Source: Catonia carolina
Taxonomy: Eukaryota > Arthropoda > Insecta > Hemiptera > Achilidae
Assembly (NCBI GenBank): GCA_035578175.1
Contig: JAQMRL010000006.1
Span: forward strand, 66,014,001-66,078,000
Reading direction: 5' to 3'
DNA: 64,000 bases
The translations under genes were made by a program, and so were the position numbers. The notes below the pieces were generated by a model, which did not search any database, was not told where the DNA came from, and saw only the letters and a program-made list of their open reading frames with translations. Positions 45,998 through 56,487 of the stretch are shown piece by piece. Positions within the stretch are counted from its first letter, which is position 1; every line of letters begins with the position of its first letter.

Positions 45998-46624
45998 GTC
46001 GCCGACCGGGGCCAACGATACGTGGCGAAACCTTGTTTGTTAGGTTGCTGGTCCTGAAAAGTTCCGTTTTATTGGTTGGGGGTACTGAAAAGAACCGTTT
46101 GTATTTGTGAGGTGGTCCTGAAATGGGACGTTTTTGGTGGTTGAAAGCGGCAGGCCGGTGTGGTAAAATTGAAGCCAAAAAAGTGATGGCTTGGCTACCG
46201 GGTACAGGCCTAGCCTTCCCTCGGCAGCAGTTGGGTCTCAAATGCAGCGTGACAGTGGTGGCTGCCAGAGCCCCCGCAGTGTCCGGTCGGCGTAGGTTGT
46301 CTGCCGATAGCGCGGCCGAGGCGGTTCTATCCGGGACGGTGAAGACTGACCGGTGCGGGCATTTAGCGTCTGCCATTGGTAACGTAGACCAAGGATGGTG
46401 CGTCTGGTCTCGGCTGGGCTTTTCTTCTTAGGTCGGGAGTTTTCCTTTCTTGTTATTCTCCGGTTGAAAGTTGATTATAGTGAGTCTCTCGCGGGCCAGG
46501 CAGCCGCTTAAATCCCCCTCAGGTGAGTCCACTTCAAGACGGAGGGGAGGCACTGCTAGCTCTGAGCGGCAGGCAGGTACTGGGACCGTCTGCAGGCACT
46601 AATATTGATAGGGCAGTCGGCAAC
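45998..46624. mobile_element. 627-bp GC-rich island inserted in R1
   Basis: R1 matches up to CCAATTTACT (45997) and again from about 46635 (CAAGTTTCATTTC, AATCACTATTTGGCAGGATTT). The insert is markedly GC-rich and its ends, GTCGCCGAC and GTCGGCAAC, are inverted repeats with one mismatch. Frames on both strands (for example 46123-46431) have no recognised domain and probably reflect GC content. Either a non-autonomous DNA element or a LINE 5' end; no target duplication found. Confidence 0.55.
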
Positions 46625-46780
46625 ATTAATAACTATTCAAGTTTCATTTCATTTTACAAATCACTATTTGGCAGGATTTACAGACGTCAAAGTAAATATT
46701 GTACGTCATAGGTAAACAAAATTATGGTTATGGTTAGTTTGGAATATGTTAACCATTAATAAATAGAGACAATTAATAAA
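46625..46780 (-). repeat. R1 dispersed repeat, right part
   Basis: Inverse of 52275-52390: ATTTGGCAGGATTT, ATGGTTATGGTTAGTTTGGA, and TGTTAACCATTAA. Confidence 0.6.
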
Positions 46781-47394
46781 TAAAAGTCAGAACAGGACTA
46801 TACCTAGGTATTTTAGTTTTTCTGTTTGAAACTACGTACCTATAAAATTCTATTTTATACTTCATGTCTAAAAAATTTATTTTATTTTATTATATTATTT
46901 GGAATACGTTGTATAAATTGTTTAATGAAATTTTTTATCTCTAACTACTGTACTTTGAGAAGTATTAAAGTTGCCAATTTACTTATATTTTATTGCAAAC
47001 GTTGGTTATTTACCTCATAGGTTAAAATATGACATGCATATATTATGATATTTGTACATCAAAATTTATTTAATTAAATTTTTGTTTTAATGTTTACGAC
47101 GTTTGTGTTTCTCAGTATATTTAATGGCATGCATTTTTGAAACTGAAATGTACAACAAAGTGTATAAATCTCGTACGGTTTGTAATACGTTAAAACTTAC
47201 TTTTAAAAATTATTGAATACTTTTTTAAATACAAATTATTATTTTATCCTTTTTTTCTCTTTCGTAGACTATTATTACCATCACAAATACGAGATATTAA
47301 GCGTTGAATTGTTTGCAAGTAGATGCTTCGTTCAGAACAAAAAACGATTGTCACTTGTAGGGCTACTACAAATACAGGGTGATATTTAACAATG
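46781..47394 (+). repeat. R2 dispersed-repeat copy
   Basis: TTTAATGGCATGCATTTTTG, AAACTGAAATGTAC, AAAATTATTGAATAC, and TTAAGCGTTGAATTGTTTG with GTAGATGCTTCGTTCAGAAC match 60730-60945 in order. No gene. Confidence 0.55.
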
Positions 47395-47620
47395 GAAACA
47401 ATTTTATACTGCGTAACTGATATGTATTAGACGATAGAAGCTTATGCGAATCTGTGTCGTTTTAAAAATCCCACCTTTTAGTGGTTTTAAAATTTTTTCC
47501 GCCATCTTGGATACGCCATATTGGAGTCAACTTTATAATTTTAAATGCGATGGTGCTCATATCATTTCAATCACTTAAATGTGCAGTTGGAAAAAAAATA
47601 TGGTGCAAACGGTTTTTCAA
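47395..47620 (+). repeat. R3 dispersed-repeat copy
   Basis: Inverse partner of 3465-3665 (ATCTGTGTCGTTTTAAAAAT, TTTTTTCCGCCATCTTGGAT, and GCAGTTGGAAAAAAAATA). Confidence 0.5.
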
Positions 47621-47635
47621 TAGGCTGCTTCGTTT

Positions 47636-47980
47636 TTGAGTTATAATTATTCAAAATTGCAATTTTGTGAAAATAATAACTCAAACTGCTTATTTTATGC
47701 CCTTAAAAAACGATTTTCTGAGCATTATGCTGCTTATTTAAAAAAGGAACGTAAAAATTCTAATGTGGCAGAACATCTGCTGACGAAAGGGCATAAAATA
47801 AGCAGTCATGAAAATAATTTGGAAATTTTAGAAATATGTTTCGATAGTAACAAATTATGGCAGTTGGAGAAATATTATATTTATAAATTTAAAAATAAAA
47901 AGATAAATTTAATGAACAGCCAGACAGAATTTGATAATGATAAATTATTTCAAATTGTACTTAATCGAGATAAGGAATAA
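47636..47980 (+). pseudogene. Penelope-like GIY-YIG endonuclease, C-terminal part
   Basis: The frame includes LKKRFSEHYAAYLKKERKNSNVAEHLLTKGHKISSHENNLEILEICFDSNKLWQLEKYYIYKFKNKKINLMNSQ. The order R-F-EH, NSNVAEHLL--GH, LEIL, LEKYYIYK, LMN-Q is the second half of the GIY-YIG module that follows the RT in Penelope-like elements. The GIY and YIG strands themselves would lie upstream and are not readable, so this is a fragment. The stop at 47978-47980 seems to be the natural end. The endonuclease nicks DNA to start target-primed integration. Confidence 0.7.
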
Positions 47981-48129
47981 AACTAGGTACAAAATGATTA
48001 TACCGTCATTCGGCCGAATAAACCGCGCGCGGAATGGTGCTTTAGGATAGCTATTGTTTTGAACAATTGACGTGGTCTACGACCACTATTGTGTTTGTGT
48101 TTTATGTTTTATTGTGTTTATGTTTTTTA

Positions 48130-48178
48130 AAGTCCTGATGATGTCTCCGAGGGAGACGAAAGATCTTGATATGATATA
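48130..48178 (+). ncRNA. Hammerhead-ribozyme-like core of a Penelope-like element
   Basis: CTGATGATGTCTCCGAGGGA followed by GACGAAAGATC. The CTGATGA box and the GAAA box are joined by a perfect 6-bp stem (GTCTCC/GGAGAC, loop GAG), with one extra T before the stem. Penelope-like elements are known to carry hammerhead motifs. Stems I and III are not evident to me, so activity is uncertain. The copy at 55640-55670 (minus) reads CTGAAGA and GCAA, breaking both boxes. Confidence 0.45.
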
Positions 48179-48230
48179 ATACTCTGAGGTGAGTTTTATA
48201 TTTTATTTTATTTTGTTTTGGCTGTTCATA

Positions 48231-48580
48231 ATCATATATATATATAGTATATATTCACAGATTAACTCGCTTTTTACATCATGTGACAAATAATTATGGT
48301 TACAACATCATTTTCAACCCTCCTATATATTAGCCTACGATTTACTTTTTCAGTTTCTTTTTATGCTATTCTGATCGAAATTAAATGCCGTCGTCAATAG
48401 GATACAAAACAAAAAAATCACTCATGTAACGTCATTTCTCACATTTTGCTCTTTTGCAACATATTACCAAACAGTGTTGCCATATTTATGAAATTGAGTC
48501 AAGAAGAGAGCGTCATGGAATACTCCTTATATTCATGAAGCATATATGCCTCATGAATATAAGGCATATATAAAATATAA
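48231..48580. other. No feature recognised
   Basis: AT-rich with a TA run at 48232-48250 and a small hairpin around ATATATGCCT/AAGGCATATAT at 48543-48572. Confidence 0.4.
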
Positions 48581-48670
48581 TATATATAGCTCGATTATTA
48601 CAACAGATAACACCCCTTCTTGTTACAACAAGAAGGGGTGTTATCTGTTGTAATAATCGAGCTATATATA
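48581..48670. repeat. Perfect palindrome, 44-nt arms, 2-nt centre
   Basis: Left arm 48581-48624 (starts TATATATAGCTCGATTATTA), centre AC, right arm 48627-48670 its exact reverse complement. No mismatch seen in 44 base pairs. Pairing stops at 48580/48671. Confidence 0.95.
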
Positions 48671-50228
48671 AAACAGTTTGCACGTTCACTGCGACCTTGG
48701 AGAAGTGCGGCCATTCAACACGGGGCAATACTTCAATGGTAAACGGACTTATCGAATTTTCGTCTTATTACTGGAGAGCACAAGGCGCGTGTCATAACCT
48801 CATCATCTGCTATTTGATTTACAATTTTTTTTGTATGTATTTTTGTTTATTATTACTTTGCTTTTATCACATAAGTCTATTAAAGAAAAAATTAAAAAGC
48901 ATCGAATAGCGTTATTTTAAATTTGTGAGGTAGGTATTTTCAAATAAATATACAAAAATATTTATTAAATAAACGAATTATTTAATTTGACAATACAAAA
49001 AATTATGTCAAGTGGTGATAATTTTGTACTGAATCTTAATTTTTATGAAACGAAATATTAACTTCAACATCGTAACGAATCTTCCCTACATGTGATTTTT
49101 ATATAGTCATTTTTAAATCAGAACCACTTAAAAAATATGCCCTTATTCGAAATAACGTGTTAGGTGAAACTTTATTAATTTCCTGATAATTTCATGGTAG
49201 GACTATATTTCCAATGTGATGGTGTTTTCTTTCCTATATGAAATATAAATATTTGATTTAAGGTAAGTCAAGTCAAATTATTTTTTAAGTCAAGTCTAGT
49301 CAAATTGATTTAAGTAAAAACTTTTAAGCGAAAAAGATCAGGATTGGTCTCAAAACAGGTTTTTTATTCACTAGCGCGCGCACACACATACACAAACCAA
49401 TCACCAAAAACACGTTTTTTTTTGTTCTGGGGCCTGCAAACGTGTTTATCCGGTAAAAACTAGATTTCTTAAAATCGACATGAAAACAGTACTTTTCTTC
49501 TTTATATATTCATATAGGGCAAGATAAAGTAGAAATGGGGTCATCTAAGTACACAGTTCAATATGCCTTTTACACGAATGAACCTGGCCGCTTCTGTCAC
49601 CATACACGCCTTTTTAGGCACCAAAATTATAAGCACTTAATAATAAGTGGCACAAAAAAAATATGATAAAACATTCCTACAACCTAATTTTAAATAAAGG
49701 AAACAATTTTTATAAAATTAGATACATAATCTAATTGTTTCCTTAAAAAAGTAAATTTTAAAGGTCTTTCTGTCAGGAGAAAAATATCTAAATTTAATTT
49801 GAACTAATTTATAAAATTTCTCTACCTTTGTAAAACATTTTTTATTCTTACCTACATAAGCTTTGTTTATGGTATATTACCAATAACCAATAAACAGTGT
49901 TTGTTTATCACTTGTTCATATGTAGGCATGAATAACTGTAATAATACTAGCCCATAACTTTAAAAATATTTAAAAACATTCTTAATACCGCATCTTAAAA
50001 AAATTCTTAATCTTAATAAAATTTTCATGCTATTGTTTACGAGATAATTAAATAATAGATACCTGGTAATAGTTATAAATTATACAACACCGTACTGGAA
50101 TAAAATGTACTCGTACGTCATGTTTTCATTCCATAAAATTCTGTGCTATAACTGGAAGGATTTCCAGAAATCCGTCGTATTTCCGGCGTATCGTAATCAT
50201 CTATCTAGTTCAGTTTACATATTGTAGA
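48671..50228. other. No feature recognised
   Basis: AT-rich; a short TAAGTCAAGTC repeat at 49261-49305 and a CA/CG run at 49370-49395. No gene. Confidence 0.4.
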
Positions 50229-51130
50229 CCCGACCTACCGACATGCCCTACATACACTAAAATGTCTGTCATTTTATTATGTTTTCACCTAGGTATTAAA
50301 ATCTAAATTTTATTAAAAATTTAGGGTAATATTAACAAGGTTTTATTTGTTGTGTCGCCTTCAAATAACGTTTTTGAAAATTAATAGAAAAATCTCAGTT
50401 TTTACAGACAGATGACCAGGAGTCCATTTTGTTGTCACGCGTTAACTATACGGGATAAAGCAGAAAGGGCGGTACCACCCCACCAGATACTTTTGCTTCA
50501 AAAATATATAATACTTTTAATGTACATAGAGTTTATTATTTTAATAGGTACATATTTTAAAGTTTTTCTACATAATAAAATTATATACCGTTGAAGCGAG
50601 GTTAGCTCTGAGATTTCGGAAAGGCAAAGCAAGGCCATCTTTTGCCCCGACCTCCCGACATACTCTACGTACACTGAATTGTCTGTCATTTTATTAATTT
50701 CTCTAAACAAAGTATTAAAATCTGAATTTTATCGAAAATTTATCAAATATATTTGACGTTTAATTAAGGGAAGTTAGTTCTGAGAAACGAAACAGGCACC
50801 GCGACGCCATCTTGTTGACCCGACCTACTGACATGGCCCTACGTACACTTAAATGTCTGTCATTTTATTAAATTTTTCTGTACCCAGGTATTAAAATTTA
50901 AATTTTATTAAACATTTGGGATAATATAAGCAAGATTCTGTAAGTTTTATTCAGATCAAATAATATTTTCGAAATCTAATAGAAAAAAGACGTTTGTTAG
51001 TTCGCAGACAGACGACCAGGAGACCAACTGTTACGGAAATCACAAACTATACGGAAATCGAATAGGCGGTACTATCCCACCATATATTTTTGCTTAAATA
51101 ATATATAATTTTTTTAAATGTACATAAAAT
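50229..51130 (+). repeat. Tandem repeat, about 590-bp unit, 2.5 copies
   Basis: The unit head CCCGACCTACCGACATG with ACTAAAATGTCTGTCATTTT occurs at 50229, 50645 and 50819. The inner block GACAGATGACCAGGAG occurs at 50408 and 51005 (597 apart), and GGCGGTACYAYCCCACCA near 50469 and 51065. The middle unit (50645-50818) is shortened to 174 bp. No coding. Confidence 0.8.
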
Positions 51131-51640
51131 GCACTATTTAAATATATATATTCAGTTTTTTAATTTGTAAAATAAATATATTTTCAGTTCAAGCAGTCGA
51201 AAGCGGTTGTTGTCAGTAGTTGATACTTTTCAGGACGTCTAATGGTTTAATTATCTGGTCTAATGGTTTTTTATCTGGCAGCCAAGTGGCAGGTTACGTT
51301 AGATAGGGTAAACAGTTAGGATCGCCATTGCTATTGTATTACCGTAAGAAATTAACTTATTGCTTTAGCTTGAGACGCTATCGTTTTCTTTATTTTGGGC
51401 GTAATACCTTTGAGAATAAATTAACCCTCAAACGAAATACAAATGTAGGTAGAATTTTCCTTTCTATTTACCTATTTGCACTTTTCCTATTTTGTATAAA
51501 TATCAGGTCCGAGCCCGGTGTATCCGAATCTCAGTCTCTCAAGGCCCGGTGTAACGAGGTTTTACTGAATATTGATTTCTTAAATGATACTATTTAAAAT
51601 AACTTCAATCAGAAGGCCACCGTAAGGTTTCTTCTTCTTA
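51131..51640. repeat. Non-coding, includes a pogo-type terminal fragment
   Basis: GCCCGGTGTATCCGAATCTC and GTGTAACGAGGTTTTACTG at 51500-51567 resemble the end of a pogo/Tigger MITE. The 89-codon frame over it is not a gene. Confidence 0.45.
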
Positions 51641-52030
51641 CTGTAGTAATCTGTTTGAAAATATTTTTCATGAATCAGATAAAGAACTCAGCTCAGGAGA
51701 TAAAGGTTAGGCCATGTGTTATAATATTGCGTTTATTTTATTACTTTGAATACAATGTACAGATTTTAAAATAAGTTTTATCCTTCAATGTACATTGTAA
51801 AATGTTTAAGTTGGCTTTGTACTTATTTTTTACATTAAGATCGTACTGTATATTGTATCAGTGCGCCATAAATATTCATTGGCACGTGTTTTTAAACCGA
51901 AATGTATAAATGAATTTAAACATTTTGTAGGTTTTATAACTTAACTTTATATGTTAAAACGTACGAGGTTAAATATATTGAATATTTTTTAGAAACGTAA
52001 ATTTAATCTTTTTAGGAATAAATGCATCCG
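51641..52030 (+). repeat. R2 dispersed-repeat copy
   Basis: CTCAGCTCAGGAGATAAAGG, GTTTATTTTATTACTTTGAA, ATATTCATTGGCACGTG, and TTTAAACCGAAATGTAT match 60495-60780 loosely and 1735-1860 in inverse. Confidence 0.5.
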
Positions 52031-53960
52031 TCATTGATTAATTCAGCAGAAATTTGTGAATATAAAATTTCTTTTACCCACAAATCACCATAAAATTAGT
52101 CATAAGTATTTTTTATCATCTACTGATATAATTTCACCTTCACATATAAATTTCAACTTTCCGTTTTATTTCCCATTTATCACACCACAACTCATAAATG
52201 TTACATTTTCAAATTTCACTTGTTATTCATTAATATTTATTAACGAATAATAAGTGAAATTTGAAAATGTAATATATCTGTTAATGATTAACATAATTTC
52301 AAACTAACCATAACTAAAATAGTGGTTTAAAACCCTGTCAAATAGTGGTTTGTACACTGAAATGAACCTTGATTAGTTAGTAGTAAATGGTGGGTAGGTT
52401 ATTTCTTATTATGCCCAGTTATGACAACCGATATACTCGCATAATTTGGTATTGGTCGCTACACACAGTTTTACAGGCTAACTTTTATATAAATATCAAT
52501 CCTAAAAGCTATTTGTTTCTATTTGCAAGTTTGAAATGAAAGTTTAACGGTTAACATACGCATTTAAATATTTAACACAGCTTGCAATAACGCACAATTT
52601 TTTAACAGGCTATAAGACGGTCAGCATTTTCGTAAAAGTACATTTATTTAAATATACATTTTTGATCAATTGTTAAAATAGTGACATTTTATAATATTGT
52701 ACTGCGCATTTAACGTGTTAATTCAAATAAAACTGTAAAATTGATAATTATGTGAGTAAGTAATGTTATGTCGGTATTATGACATAAAAGAGCTTATAAC
52801 TAATTCTACAGCGATTTACAAGAAGTGAAGTTCATACTCCGATTGAGAACGTGAAATAGAATTGATAAAGATTTAAAAAATAGTTGTTACAATCGGTTAC
52901 GGGCCGTGATTCTAAATAATTACCGAAATATATTTTATATAGGTACACAGGTGCGTTAGAATTGTTCTAATGTATGTGTATAATTCCATGACGTTTGTTA
53001 TTTTTATCTTACAAGCTATAGGCCTCTAATTAATAATATCGAAAATAAACTGATCTATAACAGTTACATTTGAGCTAAAGATTGATTCCAGAAACAGTGC
53101 ATGTATAAGACTATTCTGGCTTATGTTATATTACAACGGATTCATCGAGGAACGAAACGCAGGTTAGTTTTACCAAAAGTTTACCTAGTGGTTGATTCGA
53201 GCAATTATATATACATTTCAAACGACATCCAATAGTTTAATATATTTTTTCAATTTTGTGACTTAGATAAATGTTATTTTGTATGCATATAATAAATAAT
53301 GCAGCTGCGATTAATGATAATGGAATTTAAAAATAATACTTGGATGATAATATAGCTCTTAGTTACTCATTTAAATGTTTTTTTTTCATATTTTTTATAC
53401 TGCAGCTTGTGTTTTCCTTCTTGGTAATTTTTTCCATTAATTTCAAATATGTGATCATTTATTCATTGGTTCAGTTACGTATGACATCTTTTTAATATTT
53501 TCCTCCTGAAAATGATGATGTTCTACAATTTTTTAAAAAAAATAAATCTTTCAAATGGATCCTGCAGCTTGTAGTTATCTAACGCAAATATAAATATTTT
53601 TAATTGTTAATAAATACATTTGATTTTTTCGTTTTTTGTTTATTGTTCTGCACAATTACATGTTTGTAAGGTTTGTGGGCTTGCCGTCTTCTTTTGCTAT
53701 CATACAATCATTTTCCAATAATTTTCTGTAATTTTTAAAAAAACTGTAAAGAATATCTGGAGAGTAGCAAAGGTAAGCGGCCAACGGGCAACTATATTGT
53801 GTACTGTTATTAAAATATTGTAACATCTAACCTTAAGTTCGTTTGGTATCTGGGTTTAAAAAATAATAAGCCAACTAACTTTGTACTTAAAACAAATACT
53901 TAATATTTTACAAAATTTATTATTAAACTTAACGTACTAAAAAATACAATTACATAACTG
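52031..53960 (+). repeat. R1 dispersed repeat, longest uninterrupted copy
   Basis: Reference copy for this window: about 1.9 kb, no open frame, matched along its length by 6149-10546 (split by two insertions) and 44380-46780 (minus). It carries the empty foldback site TTTACCTAGTGGTTG near 53180. Ends undefined: similarity between copies continues to the MITE at 53961. Confidence 0.7.
52201..52272. repeat. Hairpin private to this R1 copy
   Basis: TTACATTTTCAAATTTCACT-T at 52201-52221 is exactly complementary to 52252-52272, and the inner TTATTCATTAA/TTAACGAATAA adds to the stem. The R1 copy at 7745-7800 lacks the second arm. Confidence 0.85.
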
Positions 53961-54660
53961 AAGGGGGTAGTCAACCCAGAAAATGAAAATCAAAACTTCT
54001 GGCTACAATTTATCATTACTTATTTTAAATGAAGCAGTAATTTACTAGTAGTGATCTGCCATTTGAACCAAGCCAAAAAATTAATTACAGCCCTTAATAT
54101 AAGGGTGAGGTTGGAAAAGAGGGCTTTTACGGGGAATCAAATATCTCAGGAACCAAGAAAGATATCGACATGATCCTTATGCTTAGAAATACAAAAAATT
54201 GCTGTATGTTATCTGTTGTATGTTCTTGTATATAGTTTTGCTTACAAGAAATTTATTGAAGAAAACCCATATTTTCAAAAACATTTATTTTATGTATTCA
54301 CAAATTATTTTTTAACTAAATCCCTATTAAGGTTTTTGTAATAATTATTCCACAGATAATAGAGAAAGAATTTATGAACATTTGAAAAAAAACATCATCC
54401 AAATATCTCCAATACAAACCAAAATATTTAATTCCCGAGAATGTACTATCATGCAAAAACCGCATTTCTAGATAACTTAAAGTTAAAGGAATAATTTCAC
54501 TCGCCTTGGTAACGAGCTTTATTTTAAACAGATGTTTTTATAACTTTTTTGTCAACGTACAAACAAAGTAAACAAATGTTGTAGTTTCGAAAATTTTAAA
54601 CTTCAAATTAATGCAAAAAACAATCGAAAAAAATCATCTTCTTGAGTTGACTACACCCTT
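53961..54660. mobile_element. 700-bp MITE with AAGGGKGTAGTCAACYCA ends
   Basis: Left end AAGGGGGTAGTCAACCCA, right end (inverted) AAGGGTGTAGTCAACTCA. No coding frame. It interrupts R1, which seems to resume at GGCTACGATTATG. Superfamily not clear; no target duplication fixed. Confidence 0.65.
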
Positions 54661-54937
54661 AAATAGGCTACGATTATGCCCTCGTAGTTAGCTTAATGTT
54701 GGCAGTAAATTGTCCAATGTTAATCCCTATACGTCAGATTTGTTGGGAAGCACGGTAGAATAGAATCATGTTACAGAAAAATTAAAATAAAATATTATTT
54801 ACTTTGAAATTAAAATAATACATTTTCACTTTTTTACTGAGATGAGAAATTTTTATTTCCTATTTAAAAGTGCTAAAAATTATCATAAGTGCCATTGGTG
54901 CAAACAGAAAGAGAAAAATAAACAGAAATCGGAAATT
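54661..54937. other. No feature recognised
   Basis: AT-rich spacer, possibly the end of R1. Confidence 0.4.
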
Positions 54938-55202
54938 AATTTTGTAAGGTGAACACATCTTTCATTTAGTTGTCAATATTTCCTTAACATTCACAAAGGG
55001 AACATTTTTGTTTTCAGCTTAATAAATTTTATAATTTATTTAGCAGAAGTAATAATTTTTTTATTTGTCATCTTAATTTAGCAGTAAGTGTTAGATTTTG
55101 AAAACTGTCAAAGACGTTTCATTACTGATGTATTTTAATATAAAAGCACAAAACAAAAATCATGAATGTTAAGCTTCTGTAAAATAATGTTATGAAGCAA
55201 AA
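54938..55202 (+). promoter_or_regulatory. Conserved 5' flank of gene 3
   Basis: AATTTTGTAAGGTGAACAC, TCAATATTTCCTTAACATTC, TTGAAAACTGTCAAAG, TTACTGATGTATTTTAAT, and AGCACAAAACAAAAATCATG match the gene 2 flank in order, and partly gene 1. Promoter role inferred. Confidence 0.6.
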
Positions 55203-55417
55203 CGTCCGTCCTCCAGAACGTATTTTATCTAAGTAAGAAGATACTATAATGTCGAATCTGATCAAACGATTGAGATACATCTAAGAAGCTATAGAAGTAA
55301 TATATTGCGTTTCTTCGCTTGAATATTATCTCAAGAAAACGTCCACAGCTTTAGATACATGTGAGTAAAATGCGCGGAAACCAGAATTTAAATTTAAATA
55401 TTTCTTTTGTTTCGCAG
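55203..55417 (+). promoter_or_regulatory. Gene 3 candidate first exon and intron 1
   Basis: CGTCCGTCCTCCAGAACG at 55203-55220, then a donor ATCTAA/GTAAGA at 55232/55233, a 185-bp intron, and acceptor TTTGTTTCGCAG at 55417. The same arrangement and nearly the same intron length occur in gene 2. Confidence 0.55.
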
Positions 55418-55543
55418 ATGTTGAGCCATTTCCGAATTCAACTAAATTTAATTCTTTTGTTAAAGAATTTTTATTAAATATTTGAAAATATGAAAGAACT
55501 TTGCTTGATGTTTGTCGTCGCAGTTATATTTCTGCTTCACTTT
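55418..55543 (+). CDS. Gene 3, signal-peptide exon (coding from 55490)
   Basis: 126-bp exon between acceptor TTCGCAG/ATGTTGAGC and donor TTT/GTAAGTAC. The 5' UTR part is like genes 1 and 2. ATG at 55490 starts MKELCLMFVVAVIFLLHF, differing from gene 1 at two residues. An ATG also occurs at the very start of the exon (55418) but runs out of frame with the signal peptide. No main exon is found in the remaining 8.4 kb; since the other two introns are 7.4 and 8.4 kb, it may lie just outside the window, or the copy may be partial. Confidence 0.7.
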
Positions 55544-55559
55544 GTAAGTACACAATTTT

Positions 55560-55700
55560 TTCCTAACTAATATAATAAAAAAGACACATAGAAAAGCCAA
55601 ACAAAAATTATGTACAACACTCAAGTCAAGAGTATTAAAATCAAGATATCTTGCGTCTCACTCGGAGACATCTTCAGAATGAATTATCTTCACGTTATCA
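55560..55700 (-). repeat. Penelope-like 3' end fragment
   Basis: In reverse: GATGTCTCCGAGTGAGACGC, AAGATATCTTGATTTTAATACTC and TTTGTTTGGCTTTTC match 48132-48215. It lies in the proposed intron 2 of gene 3. Confidence 0.65.
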
Positions 55701-55754
55701 CAAACAACCATATATAACATAATGGACAAAGAGCTCGTCAATAATATTATATTA

Positions 55755-56485
55755 CAGTATAACCTCACTAATTCGGACTAACTGGGGGGAAGTGAAGTCC
55801 GAATTATTGAAAGTCCGAATATTTGTTTACATCTAAAAATTGAATAATTTAGGCAATTAAAATTAAAAAGAAAGTTACTTGTCTGAAATATCGATGTTTA
55901 ATGAAAATTTACAGTACAGTATATTGAAAACCAACAAAGTTAAAAGTATAAAAATAAAAATATTTACGGCAGTAAAAATATTGTTAAATAATAAATGTCC
56001 AGTGTAAAATGATATTTAATTAAAACATTGTACTTACGTACCGATTATTTGGCACTTGTTGAAGTAGAGGGTTGATAAATAGCATCAGGGATCATTTGAG
56101 GTTGCTTAGAAAAAAAACTTGTTATTTTTTTCTGTGATTCTTTGTTACACTGTTTTCTTATAACTTGTTGGCGCATATCTCTTAAAACAATATAATAGTC
56201 ATTGAATTCCGGATTGAAGTCTGCAAATTCAATAAGTTCGTCTATGTGGTTTCTCACTTCACTAGCTTAAATTGTGGAACGTTTTCTTCATTGAGTAACC
56301 AATAATGTATTACAGGATGAAACAATTTTTATTAGACAGTTAAAAGCTATTATTTTTTTGAAGTAGCACTTTATTAATTTTTAACTAAAAAACTTCTAAA
56401 AAATTAAAAAAGCTGCTCTTCTTGGAGTAGTCCGAAATATCGCGAATTCCGAATAAATGAAGTCCGAATTAGTGAGGTTTTACTG
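55755..56485. mobile_element. Tigger-derived MITE (731 bp) keeping a transposase tail
   Basis: Ends CAGTATAACCTCACTAATTC and, inverted, CAGTAAAACCTCACTAATTC, flanked by TA at 55753-55754 and 56486-56487. A second inner pair is AGTCCGAATTATT/AAGTCCGAATTAGT. It contains the coding remnant at 56045-56257, so it arose by internal deletion of an autonomous element. Confidence 0.85.
56045..56257 (-). pseudogene. Tigger/pogo transposase C-terminal remnant
   Basis: 70 codons. The stretch LIEFADFNPEFNDYYIVLRDMRQQVIRKQ-CNKESQKKITSFFSKQ ends with the KIT-FF motif (PIP-box-like) that closes many Tigger/pogo transposases. The HTH and DDE domains are deleted. Flanking TIRs confirm the family. Confidence 0.7.
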
Positions 56486-56487
56486 TA

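Larger units (their letters stand above)
47621..48230 (+). mobile_element. Penelope-like element, 3' part
   Basis: Contains the C-terminal GIY-YIG frame and, 3' of it, a hammerhead-like core. A related 3' end is at 55560-55700 (minus). The RT and the 5' part of the GIY-YIG domain are missing; no terminal repeats found. Confidence 0.65.

Noticed and set aside
46123..46431. 102-codon frame and its antisense partner
   Set aside because: Both strands are open because of high GC content; no domain or signal.
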